Translations under genes and position numbers: made by a program
The notes under the pieces: generated by a model
What the model was told of the DNA's origin: nothing
What the model saw: the letters and a program-made list of their open reading frames with translations, nothing else
Database searches by the model: none
IMG/VR virus record: IMGVR_UViG_3300030233_000111
Location: 1-41,986 of that record
Length of the DNA: 41,986 bases
From: a virus
Strand: one strand, 5' to 3'
Shown here: positions 1 through 7,715 of the stretch, one piece after another
Numbering within the stretch: position 1 is the first letter of the stretch
Layout: every line of letters starts with the position of its first letter

Positions 1-46
1 AAGAATTGCAACATTGGAGGCGGGGAGCACGGCTGGTGGAAGTGAG
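1..46. repeat. Terminal direct repeat, left copy
   Basis: These 46 bases are identical to positions 41912-41957 near the right end. Joining the two copies restores one continuous reading frame through the tail-fibre gene, so the repeat reflects assembly of a circular or circularly permuted molecule rather than a biological repeat. The circle would be 41,911 bp. Confidence 0.95.
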
Positions 47-1915
47 GTGGCGAACGCCAGGCAAAACAATACTGCTCTAAATGATCGCCTCGATCAAAAA
101 CTGAACTTTTTCCCTCCGACAATTAAAGACGGTGAAGCCGCTCCCGACAATACAAAGACCCGGCAAATCAAGGTCAAAGCACTGACCGCCACAATCAACG
201 GGGTCGAGATTTCCATAGGATATGTGAGTTGGACAAGATCCGGCAGCACAATCACCGTCACCGAAAAAAACAACGACAAACAAAATGGCGACATTGTATC
301 AGTGGAGGTCACTAGCTCTGCGGGTGCCTTGCCTACTGGCGATTACACTGTGGCCAATAAGTCCGGCGACACCTATGAGCTGACTGGGAGTGCCGGCGGC
401 GACTCCAGCGGCACGGCAGAGATCGCAGTTTATACAGACACGATCACAGCTCCCGGCGCAGGCGATGAGGTATGGATTGTTGTCGTGGCCAACTCTGACA
501 ATACAGTGAGTGTTCAAGTCGGCTCCTCAGATACAATCGGGAGTGCTGTCTATCCTGCGGTAAGTGCTAATTCGCAAGTTCCGATCCATGTCGCAAGAGC
601 GGAGGGAACCGACACCACCTTTTCGGATGATTATGACGCCAGGGGGTGGGGTGTTTATTTTCATAAACCGGGTTCTGCGTCACCTGTTGACTACACTTTC
701 AATCTCAATGGCTTGGCGGTCAGTGAGGATTACGCCCGGGCGGTTGTTTATGGGAATTATGTTCTCAATACGGATATCACGTTTTCTGGTGATCGGCAGG
801 TTTTCGACTACCAGGGTGCAGAACTCGATTTCCTGAGTGGCTCTGTCGATTACAGCGGTGCGACAAACTATATTGAGTATAGCGATGGGGGGGCAACATT
901 TAGTCAAGATGTGACTGTGCTAGGCGATCTTGATTTCTCCGGAGATGTGACTGTGCTAGGCGATCTAAATGTTTCTCAGTTTATCATCCACGAAGGGGAC
1001 CCGGACAATTACATAGAGTTTGGGACAAATTCGCAGTTATTTTATGCCGGAAGTTCGACGAACGACCAAATGAGGATAACTACCTCTGGGGTTGTTTTTA
1101 ATGAGGACGGAAATTCTTCTTATAATCTGCGGGTTGAGGGGGCAACAAATAGTAACCTCTTAAAGGTAGATGCAAGCGGCGATTTTGTCTCTATCGGGGA
1201 TACTGGCCAAAGTGATAACGCCCTTTTAACTATTGGAGATGGTAACTTTTCCGACGGCGATGCATTGCTCAGCTTTAATACTGATCGAAGCTGGTATTTT
1301 TTACAACGAAGCTCAGGAGCATCAACTAGACTAGCCTTGCAAACATCAAGCGATAATAAAATATTTCAGATAGAGGATAGTAACGGGGACCCTCAATTTA
1401 TATTTGATACTAGCACTAATGGGGGCACTTTACAAGTCGACGAAATCACCGACCTTGCCGGATCCGGGCCAGTTAACTTTCCGGAGGGGATAACTACCGG
1501 AACAACTGGCACAACAAATGAGTTTAGTGGGAACGTGGGACCAATCACAACAACCAACTTTCAAAACGTTGACAGTTTTACGCTAACGCCAGGTATATGG
1601 GAGCTGACAATGGATACGACAATCATATTGGCTGTCGGCACATCTTCTGACATTATTGTTGAAATTGGATTTTCAGATTCTTCTAGCAGTTTTTCTGGAA
1701 TCTCTGGCACTATTGGCGAACTTACTACTTTTGTTGGCGTTGAGCAATCTGGTGGAAGTGGAAATGATGCTTTTAGGCTATCCCCATCATCTAGAGCCAT
1801 ATTGGACATTTCAACAAACACCACAATCTATTTTGGCGTCCAAAAATCAGGGGGGTCTGGGACGAATAGTTATACCTTGTCTAGTACGACGCACGGAATA
1901 GCGAGAAGAATTTAA
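2..1915 (+). CDS. Tail fibre / receptor-binding-type protein (5' part lies at 41799)
   Basis: This is the main part of a tail-fibre-like protein. The frame is open from the first bases and joins in frame to the ATG at 41799, giving 675 residues. The TTG at 14 is therefore an internal codon, not a start. The sequence is rich in Gly, Ser, Thr and Asp. It holds short beta-structure repeats of the VTVLGDL type (coded at 908-966) that resemble fibre shaft repeats, followed by a Ser/Gly-rich C-terminal domain. It follows the tail-tip gene with a TGATG stop/start overlap, the usual site for a host-recognition fibre. The receptor cannot be read from the sequence, and no enzymatic motif was seen. Confidence 0.8.
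   Translation, partial: RIATLEAGSTAGGSEVANARQNNTALNDRLDQKLNFFPPTIKDGEAAPDNTKTRQIKVKALTATINGVEISIGYVSWTRSGSTITVTEKNNDKQNGDIVSVEVTSSAGALPTGDYTVANKSGDTYELTGSAGGDSSGTAEIAVYTDTITAPGAGDEVWIVVVANSDNTVSVQVGSSDTIGSAVYPAVSANSQVPIHVARAEGTDTTFSDDYDARGWGVYFHKPGSASPVDYTFNLNGLAVSEDYARAVVYGNYVLNTDITFSGDRQVFDYQGAELDFLSGSVDYSGATNYIEYSDGGATFSQDVTVLGDLDFSGDVTVLGDLNVSQFIIHEGDPDNYIEFGTNSQLFYAGSSTNDQMRITTSGVVFNEDGNSSYNLRVEGATNSNLLKVDASGDFVSIGDTGQSDNALLTIGDGNFSDGDALLSFNTDRSWYFLQRSSGASTRLALQTSSDNKIFQIEDSNGDPQFIFDTSTNGGTLQVDEITDLAGSGPVNFPEGITTGTTGTTNEFSGNVGPITTTNFQNVDSFTLTPGIWELTMDTTIILAVGTSSDIIVEIGFSDSSSSFSGISGTIGELTTFVGVEQSGGSGNDAFRLSPSSRAILDISTNTTIYFGVQKSGGSGTNSYTLSSTTHGIARRI
908..966 (+). repeat. Tandem 36-bp repeat inside the fibre gene
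   Basis: A 23-base block beginning GATGTGACTGTGCTAGG occurs at 908-930 and again, identical, at 944-966, giving a 36-bp period. It encodes a repeated DVTVLGDL motif, consistent with repeating shaft units. Exact identity at the DNA level suggests recent duplication, or it may be a site for expansion and contraction. Confidence 0.85.
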
Positions 1916-1931
1916 CCAAAGGGGCAATAAA

Positions 1932-1979
1932 ATGAAACTTCAATTTACAGGCAGAACGACTTTAAAGATTGAATATTGA
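1932..1979 (+). pseudogene. 15-codon mini-ORF resembling the start of the gene at 6431
   Basis: An ATG with a purine-rich leader (AGGGGC) opens a 15-residue frame, MKLQFTGRTTLKIEY. It resembles the N-terminus of the 101-residue protein at 6431 (MIFAGRTVIKIDG). One copy flanks the left edge of the sugar cassette and the full gene flanks the right edge, so this is best read as a remnant left when the cassette was inserted. It could also be a functional leader peptide. Confidence 0.5.
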
Positions 1980-1997
1980 TGCGTTTCGTTTTATAAT
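1969..1997 (+). promoter_or_regulatory. Sigma70-type promoter of the sugar cassette
   Basis: TTGAAT (1969-1974), a 17-base spacer and a perfect TATAAT (1992-1997) lie just ahead of the gene at 2026, whose ribosome site is AAGGAG. This would let the cassette be transcribed independently of the tail operon. Confidence 0.65.
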
Positions 1998-2025
1998 TTT
2001 ACTTAAACTGTAAAAGGAGACAGAA

Positions 2026-2382
2026 ATGAAAATCAAAGCGTCAAAAATTATTCAGGCATCCAGGGCACTTAAAGAGTTCGGGGAGAAAGTTGTAAGAACT
2101 CCGGAAAACTCCCAAAAGATAATTAAAGGGGTGAAGGCGATTCGATCTGCTGCACAAGAGGTCGAAGATGCCAGAACCGGAATATTGAGAAAGTATTCTG
2201 AAGATCCAAAGTCTAAATCAATTAGAGTTCCGAAAGAAAAGATCTCATTGGCAAACGAAGAATTGATTGAGCTTGAAGATCAGGAGTGGGATATTGATCT
2301 AAGGGAGATCGCTGCAAAAGAAATCGGCGACAGTGAGCTGAGTATAAATACTCAAATCGATTTGGACTTCTGGATAAAATGA
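2026..2382 (+). CDS. Small helical phage protein, DUF1617-like
   Basis: A 118-residue charged, largely helical protein with a clear AAGGAG ribosome site. Its pattern (an N-terminal helix with KIIQASRAL, a central EVEDARTGILRKYSE segment and an acidic ANEELIELED segment) resembles DUF1617-type phage proteins found near tail-fibre genes. I recognised this by eye, so the family call is tentative. Its stop overlaps the start of the GT29-like gene (ATGA), which indicates translational coupling. No catalytic motif is visible and the function is unknown. Confidence 0.6.
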   Translation: MKIKASKIIQASRALKEFGEKVVRTPENSQKIIKGVKAIRSAAQEVEDARTGILRKYSEDPKSKSIRVPKEKISLANEELIELEDQEWDIDLREIAAKEIGDSELSINTQIDLDFWIK

Positions 2383-3002
2383 TTTCAGAAGACATCCAAA
2401 AAAACAAAGAGAATTACTGTCCCGGAAAAATATCTCTATCTCATCTTCAATCTTTCTGCAAAAACAAATCCATCTGCCTTGTCGGTAATGCAAAGTCAAT
2501 GCTTGGCAACGGCCGAGGAGAGTGGATAGACTCGCATGACATTGTCTTGCGGATGAATCAGGGATTTCCTTCTGAGGCTCATGCTAAAGATATCGGCCTT
2601 CGCATGGATATTTGGGCCTGCGGGCTTCTTACCCCGCATTACCCAATCCTCTCTTATGTCGATCAGTACGATCCCAAAATCATCACCTGGCTTTCTGCCT
2701 ACTCTAATAAGAATATGCCGCTTCAGATGGCAGAAAAAACCCACACTGCGGACATGGATTTTTTTATTGAGTGCGGTGAGAATTTAAATGGGCACCGGCC
2801 AAGCACTGGCATGCTTCATGTCGAGTTGTTCTCTCGAAAAATCCCTTTCAAAAAATTATCAATTTATGGATTTGATTTTTTCCGCACGCCGGAGTTTTAC
2901 CGGGGGCATGTTGTCACTGCCAAGCACCAGCCAGCAATAGAGAGAGAGCATTTTATGCAGTTAATTAAAAAGAAGAATATAGAATGGACCCAGTCATATT
3001 GA
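2379..3002 (+). CDS. GT29-type sialyltransferase-like protein
   Basis: A 207-residue protein carrying the recognisable GT29 sialylmotifs in order. Motif L is at about residues 33-60 (CLVGNAKS, then IDSHDIVLRMN). Motif S is at about 140-168 (RPSTGML, then IYGFDFF). A motif VS of the form H-x4-E is at about 183-188. GT29 enzymes transfer sialic acid from CMP-sialic acid to glycans. No signal peptide or membrane anchor is present, unlike animal members, so it would act in the cytoplasm. The NeuB-like gene lies about 670 bp downstream, which supports a sialic-acid-type donor. The acceptor is unknown, and a related sugar donor is possible. Confidence 0.75.
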   Translation: MISEDIQKNKENYCPGKISLSHLQSFCKNKSICLVGNAKSMLGNGRGEWIDSHDIVLRMNQGFPSEAHAKDIGLRMDIWACGLLTPHYPILSYVDQYDPKIITWLSAYSNKNMPLQMAEKTHTADMDFFIECGENLNGHRPSTGMLHVELFSRKIPFKKLSIYGFDFFRTPEFYRGHVVTAKHQPAIEREHFMQLIKKKNIEWTQSY

Positions 3003-3060
3003 TTTCGGCTCGGGAAGGACAAAAGAGTGATTGACGTTGATTACGAAGAGGATCTTATAA

Positions 3061-3660
3061 ATGTTTTACTCAGATAAATACAAGTTCGTTTTTTTGCATC
3101 AAAAGAAAAATGCCGGGACATCGATTAAGTCACTGGTTTGCTCAGATATTTACAAAGCCAAAGTTTATCCGGAAAGAAGGCACGTTGCTCTCGACGAAAA
3201 GACTTTTCTAGAGTTCAAGGGGTATCGATTTTTTACTACAATCAGGAATCCTTATGATCGGATTTCCTCTTGGTGGGGGCATCTGGTAAATGCTGCTCAA
3301 AAAAACGGCAGCCATGAAAGGTTCAATAGTCAAAAAATTGTTTCTTTCATGGATAGCATTGAATGGAGTCTTGATAGGTACATTGATCTTTACAGGAAAA
3401 AAACCACAGGTTCTGAGTTTGTGCTTTCGACTTCTCAATCTGATTTTATTTCCGATTTCCCTGTGCGTATATTGAGGTTTGAGGCCGGGATAAATTGCGA
3501 GTGGAAAAGGTTTTGTGTTTTAAATGGCATGCCTTACCATCCGGCTAAAAAAATAAATGAGACACCATCCGGGCTAAAACCAAATTTGACCGAGAATCAA
3601 AAAGAAATTATTTACGATTTTTTTCGTTGTGATTTCGAGAGATTTTGTTATAATAAATAG
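3061..3660 (+). CDS. Sulfotransferase-like protein
   Basis: A 199-residue protein with the two PAPS-binding signatures of carbohydrate sulfotransferases. The 5'-phosphosulfate loop is at about residues 11-22 (FLHQKKNAGTSI). The 3'-phosphate region is at about 59-72 (TTIRNPYDRISSWW). Such enzymes move sulfate from PAPS to hydroxyl or amino groups of sugars. It sits between the GT29-like and NeuB-like genes, which suggests that a glycan made by the cassette is sulfated. No PAPS synthesis genes are present, so PAPS would come from the host. There is no signal peptide. Confidence 0.7.
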   Translation: MFYSDKYKFVFLHQKKNAGTSIKSLVCSDIYKAKVYPERRHVALDEKTFLEFKGYRFFTTIRNPYDRISSWWGHLVNAAQKNGSHERFNSQKIVSFMDSIEWSLDRYIDLYRKKTTGSEFVLSTSQSDFISDFPVRILRFEAGINCEWKRFCVLNGMPYHPAKKINETPSGLKPNLTENQKEIIYDFFRCDFERFCYNK

Positions 3661-3670
3661 AGGGGGAAAA

Positions 3671-4501
3671 ATGGAGACAAAAGTAATAGCTGAGATTGGA
3701 ATAAACCACAATGGGGATGTTGACCTGGCCAAGGAGATGATCCTGATTGCCCGGGCGGCTGGTTGCCAGTATGTCAAGCTCCAAAAAAGAGATCCAGACA
3801 TCTGCGTTCCTGAAAAACAAAAACTTAAGCCGAAGTCGACCCCATGGGGGGAGATGACATATTTAGACTATAAAAAAAAGATTGAGTTTTCGGCAGATGA
3901 ATTATCTGAGCTTGCAGATTATGCAAAAAGTATCGGCATTGAGCTTTTTTGCTCTGTTTGGGATATCGAAAGTGCTCAAGTTTATCTTGATTCAATTGGA
4001 TCGGGCATAGTCAAAATTCCGTCTGCTAAAATAAATGATTTAGACTTGATCACTTATTGCAGAAAGTATTTTGATTTTTTGATCATCAGTACCGGCATGA
4101 GTTACGAGGACGAAATCGAAAGGGCGGTTTCTGCATGCAGTCCTGACGTGATAATGCACACCTGCTCTGCATACCCATCACCGCCGGATCAAATAAATCT
4201 CAATTATATTTTGCATCTCAAAAAAAAGTTTCCTGGGCATGATATTGGCTATTCGGGCCACGAGTACGGGCTTATTCCCACCATCAATGCTGTAGCCATG
4301 GGTGCAAAATGGGTCGAACGTCACATCACAACAGATAGAGAAATGTGGGGAAGCGACCAGGCCGCATCGGTTGAACCACACGGGCTTTTTCGCCTCGTTA
4401 AATATATCCAAGAGACTGAAAAGACACTTGGAGAAGTAGGGCCGAGAAGAGTACTTAAGTGCGAGAGGGAAAAAAGAGATTCCTTAAGGGGTGACGCGTG
4501 A
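3671..4501 (+). CDS. neuB-like: N-acetylneuraminate synthase-like protein lacking the SAF domain
   Basis: NeuB-family TIM-barrel protein, which condenses phosphoenolpyruvate with an N-acetylhexosamine to make a sialic or other nonulosonic acid. Family motifs are visible: AEIGINHNGD near the start, VKLQKRDPD, HTCSAYPSP, GYSGHEYGL and WVERHITTD followed by GSDQAASVEP. The start chosen is the ATG after GGGGGAAAA, giving 276 residues. Typical NeuB is about 340-350 residues with a C-terminal antifreeze-like SAF domain. This protein stops right after the linker (EKRDSLR), so SAF is absent. Its end overlaps the next gene (GTGA). Neither neuA nor neuC accompanies it. Confidence 0.8.
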   Translation: METKVIAEIGINHNGDVDLAKEMILIARAAGCQYVKLQKRDPDICVPEKQKLKPKSTPWGEMTYLDYKKKIEFSADELSELADYAKSIGIELFCSVWDIESAQVYLDSIGSGIVKIPSAKINDLDLITYCRKYFDFLIISTGMSYEDEIERAVSACSPDVIMHTCSAYPSPPDQINLNYILHLKKKFPGHDIGYSGHEYGLIPTINAVAMGAKWVERHITTDREMWGSDQAASVEPHGLFRLVKYIQETEKTLGEVGPRRVLKCEREKRDSLRGDA

Positions 4502-5778
4502 AAAAGTGCCTGGTCACAATGATGGATGATGGATTCATGGTCGGCTGGAGAAAGGCTTTCGGATCTTTTTTACAGCACAACCCTTGGTTCAGTCATGACT
4601 TTATAGTGATTGATCTTGGTTTGTCGGAGGAAAATAAAAAAGAGCTGCTTGAGAAGTATGCAAAAACAAAATTTTTTTTACCGAGGAAAGAAGCATACAG
4701 CGAAGTGGATATGCGCGAGTGTGCCGAATGGCTGAGGGAAACTTATTACAAGCTAGAGGTTTTCAGGCTGACTGAGTATGACTTGATTTGTTTTTTAGAC
4801 ATGGACATTCTAGTGCTTCAAGACTTGTCTGAGCTTTTTTCGATTAAAAAAAAGGGAATACATGCGTGTCATTCTTACGCTATCAAGACAGATAAGTTGT
4901 CCGGTTATTTTAATTCTGGAGTTTTTGTTCTGGTTGGTCAGGCATCGGAAGATAATCACAAAAAAGCAATTGAGATCGCGAAAAAAGGTCATTCCATGCC
5001 GGATCAAAAAGTCCTCAATATGATGTATTCCGGCAATATAAATTATTTGCCAAAAAAATACAATGTCGAAAAAAGGGTCGTCATGAGTAAATCAATGAGT
5101 TTTGATTTTGACAGAGATGTGGCTGTTATTCATTATGTCGGCTCCAAGCCATGGCAAGAGGACAAAAGAGGCGACAATCAAAAAGAATATTTGGGACTTG
5201 AAAAATACTGGCACAACTGGGGAGAGAAAGAGGTGAGCTACAAATACAAAAAAATATGCATTCGGAATGCTCGGGGTGCAAAGTCTGGGCTTGTGGATCT
5301 TATAAAGCACACTAGAATACAGGGGTGCGTGGGGGTTGAAATTGGCAGCTATGTCGGTGACTCTTCACAGATTTTTTGTGAGAGCGTCAAAATGCTTTAT
5401 TGTGTCGATCCCTGGGAAGATGGGTATGACGACTCAGATGCAGCTAGCTATCAATATCCCATGAGTGAGGTAGAGAGGCAGTTTGACGAGAATATGTCTC
5501 AATTCAAAAACTATAAAAAAATAAAAAGCAGTTCTTTTATATCCTCAAGGGCATTTAGCGATGAGTCTCTTGATTTCATTTATATCGATGGTCTGCACAC
5601 CTATGAGGGAGTTGTTTTGGACATAAAAATCTGGAGGAAAAAAATAAAAAGAGGTGGCTGGATTTGTGGCCATGATTACTGCCGCAAGTTTAAGGGGGTC
5701 ATGCGCGCAGTCGATGAGGCCTTCGGAAAACCGGATGCAATATTCTCTGACACCAGCTGGGCGGTCCAGGTAAAATGA
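4498..5778 (+). CDS. GT8-type glycosyltransferase fused to a class I methyltransferase
   Basis: A 426-residue two-domain protein. The N-terminal half has GT8 features: a DMD metal-binding motif at about residues 101-103, FNSGVFV at about 138-144, and HYVGSKPW at about 212-219. GT8 enzymes transfer hexoses from nucleotide sugars with retention. The C-terminal part resembles methyltransferase family 24, with a SAM-binding VEIGSYVGDSS at about 280-290 and IDGLHTYEG at about 363-371. The fusion suggests that a sugar is added and then O-methylated, though the substrate is unknown. The gene starts with GTG overlapping the neuB-like stop and ends in an ATGA overlap with the next gene, so it is part of a tight operon. 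Confidence 0.75.
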   Translation: MKKCLVTMMDDGFMVGWRKAFGSFLQHNPWFSHDFIVIDLGLSEENKKELLEKYAKTKFFLPRKEAYSEVDMRECAEWLRETYYKLEVFRLTEYDLICFLDMDILVLQDLSELFSIKKKGIHACHSYAIKTDKLSGYFNSGVFVLVGQASEDNHKKAIEIAKKGHSMPDQKVLNMMYSGNINYLPKKYNVEKRVVMSKSMSFDFDRDVAVIHYVGSKPWQEDKRGDNQKEYLGLEKYWHNWGEKEVSYKYKKICIRNARGAKSGLVDLIKHTRIQGCVGVEIGSYVGDSSQIFCESVKMLYCVDPWEDGYDDSDAASYQYPMSEVERQFDENMSQFKNYKKIKSSSFISSRAFSDESLDFIYIDGLHTYEGVVLDIKIWRKKIKRGGWICGHDYCRKFKGVMRAVDEAFGKPDAIFSDTSWAVQVK

Positions 5779-6434
5779 ATTTTAGAAAAATGATCGAGGG
5801 TGCCTCGGTTGTCTTTGTGGGCCCGTCACCTATAATCAGTGGTAAGAGATATGGTAAATGGATCGACTCTTTTGATTTTGTCGTAAGATCAAATGGTGGA
5901 TTTGATATTCAGGAACGTTTTAAGGAAGACTATGGGAGCCGGACAGATTTGCTCTATGTAAACGTCCAGTACGCAAGAGAGATGCGTCCGCTTCCTATTG
6001 CTCACTATGTAAAGAGCGGGATTAAGGCATTGATGATGAAGTCACCAAGTGGCCAAGATGTCAATATGTATTCCCAAAAAATCTATTTAAGAAACTTGAG
6101 GGCACTATCGAAACAGATGGGATCGGAAGTTCAAGGGCTGCTCTACGGGCCCATAATTATTAGAGATCTTGCCAATCACAATCCTTCAGATCTTTGGATG
6201 ACTGGTGTTGATTTTTACCAGAGCAAGCCGAGGGTTTTTATTCCTGGTGATTACAGAGAGTATTTGCCGGGGTATTTGCCTGAGAAGATAACCCAAAAAG
6301 CGGACGTGGACAATATCGGAAGAGTTGATCCTCACAACTACAGATCCAATGCAAAATACTTCAAGTCTATGATAGACTCGGGAGAGCTAAAGGTGACAAA
6401 AGAGGCATTTAAAATAATTAAGGAGATCACATGA
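5775..6434 (+). CDS. Second, divergent GT29-like protein
   Basis: A 219-residue protein whose first 45 residues carry a motif L-like segment (VVFVGPSP, YGKWIDSFDFVVRSN) matching that of the GT29-like protein at 2379. The later motifs are degenerate: TGVDFY is recognisable, but the PSTG signature and the H-x4-E motif are not clear. It may be a diverged transferase, a transferase with another donor, or an inactive partner. It ends the sugar cassette and overlaps the following gene by ATGA. Confidence 0.55.
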   Translation: MNFRKMIEGASVVFVGPSPIISGKRYGKWIDSFDFVVRSNGGFDIQERFKEDYGSRTDLLYVNVQYAREMRPLPIAHYVKSGIKALMMKSPSGQDVNMYSQKIYLRNLRALSKQMGSEVQGLLYGPIIIRDLANHNPSDLWMTGVDFYQSKPRVFIPGDYREYLPGYLPEKITQKADVDNIGRVDPHNYRSNAKYFKSMIDSGELKVTKEAFKIIKEIT

Positions 6435-6736
6435 TTTTTGCAGGAAGAACAGTTATTAAGATTGATGGAAATCAGATGCAGATCAACATTGAGCCGGGAG
6501 TTTCGTTCCGCGTTGACCGCAAGGGAGCCAAGGCACTGATCGCTGCCGAAAAAAAATACATCGCTGAGATTGACAAGCTCTTATCAGAAGAGGAAAAAAG
6601 GCGGATTCTTGAGCGAATAAAAAGAAACCGCAAAGATATGGAGTCGGCGATCACTGAGAACACTGAAAAAATATCCACAATCAAAACTCTTGAAAAAGAT
6701 ATTGAGAGTAAATTGCCGGGAACAGTTTCAGAGTAA
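6431..6736 (+). CDS. Small coiled-coil phage protein
   Basis: A 101-residue protein with a short beta-rich N-terminus (MIFAGRTVIKIDG) and a long charged helix likely to form a coiled coil. No enzymatic motif is visible. Its N-terminus is echoed by the mini-ORF at 1932, so this gene probably followed the tail fibre directly before the sugar cassette was inserted. The function is unknown and may be tail or lysis related. Confidence 0.6.
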   Translation: MIFAGRTVIKIDGNQMQINIEPGVSFRVDRKGAKALIAAEKKYIAEIDKLLSEEEKRRILERIKRNRKDMESAITENTEKISTIKTLEKDIESKLPGTVSE

Positions 6737-6738
6737 AA

Positions 6739-7257
6739 ATGGACATCACCCTTGGCCATATAATTGCGGCCTTTGCGACATTGGCCACAACTTTGGGAGT
6801 TCTTGCGACTCCCTTTTTGTTTATTATAAATCGACTCTCGCACCGAACTGACGAAAGTATCCGGGAGCGTTTTATTTCTCAGGATAAATTATTTGATCAG
6901 GGGTTAAATGCGCTCAAGGAGAAAATCGAACAAAGTTTTGATTTACATATAAGCGCACTTACTGACACGCTGGCAAACTACGGCAAAAAGATCCAGGATA
7001 TCCAAGTCCTGATGCAGTCGCTTCAGGAAACGATTAGCAAGATCCAAAGAGATCTCGATATGGTGCATAATCGCCTGGAAAGTGATTATATGACCCGGAA
7101 GGAAATCGAGGGTTTTATAAACCGAGTAACTGACGAAATTGAGGAAATCGACCGAAAGATAGACAAAGAGGTCGATAAGATTGATAAGAGGACAGATCAA
7201 AATTCAAAAGAAATTTTGGATCTTATAAAAAGGAGAAAAGATGAAGGTTGGAATTAA
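6739..7257 (+). CDS. Membrane-anchored coiled-coil protein in the lysis block
   Basis: A 172-residue protein with one long hydrophobic segment at about residues 7-31, followed by a charged helical region with heptad-like patterns to the end. A single N-terminal anchor plus a long coiled coil could fit a spanin-like or holin-accessory role, or an envelope protein acting in superinfection. No family was recognised. It overlaps the DUF5675 gene by 17 bases in another frame. Confidence 0.6.
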   Translation: MDITLGHIIAAFATLATTLGVLATPFLFIINRLSHRTDESIRERFISQDKLFDQGLNALKEKIEQSFDLHISALTDTLANYGKKIQDIQVLMQSLQETISKIQRDLDMVHNRLESDYMTRKEIEGFINRVTDEIEEIDRKIDKEVDKIDKRTDQNSKEILDLIKRRKDEGWN

Positions 7258-7714
7258 ACTGAAAAGACTTGCTAGTCGGGGAGAAACGACACTTGGGGCC
7301 CTTTACATCCATGACGAGTGGCGGTGCTTTACTCTTGAGGATGAGGCCAGAAAGAAAAAAGAGTACGGTGAGACGCGCATCCCGTCCGGGTTCTATCAGC
7401 TCGGGTTGAGGAAGGCCGGAAGACTGCATGAGAAGTACAGTGGCCGATTCGGAACAATGCACAAAGGAATGATTCACATTCTCGATATTCCTAATTTCGA
7501 GTGGGTGTATTTTCACATCGGAAATGATGACGGCGACACACTTGGGTGCCCTCTGGTCGGTATGCAGGCGATTCCTCCTGACGATCATGGCCGGTTTAAG
7601 GTTTATCAATCCACCGATGCCTATAAGGATGTCTACCCAGATATGGTCAAAGTTGTTGATGCTGGTGAGATTTTGGAAATTGAAGATGAGCTCAAGGTAA
7701 ACTGGCAGGGATAA
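7241..7714 (+). CDS. DUF5675-like protein
   Basis: A 157-residue protein with the layout of DUF5675 phage proteins: an N-terminal strand region with CFTLED, a RIPSGFYQL segment, and a core with HIGND followed by DTLGCPLVG. The His and Cys in that core recall the active site of L,D-transpeptidase-type folds. Such genes sit in phage lysis blocks and may act on peptidoglycan, which is inference. An AAAAGGAG ribosome site precedes the ATG. Confidence 0.65.
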   Translation: MKVGIKLKRLASRGETTLGALYIHDEWRCFTLEDEARKKKEYGETRIPSGFYQLGLRKAGRLHEKYSGRFGTMHKGMIHILDIPNFEWVYFHIGNDDGDTLGCPLVGMQAIPPDDHGRFKVYQSTDAYKDVYPDMVKVVDAGEILEIEDELKVNWQG

Positions 7715-7715
7715 T

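Noticed and set aside
14-1915. TTG at 14 as the true start of the tail fibre
   Set aside because: The frame continues upstream through the circular junction to an ATG at 41799.
3003-3060. Short peptide frame between the GT29-like and sulfotransferase-like genes
   Set aside because: About 16 codons, with no good ribosome site and overlapping the next gene; treated as spacer.
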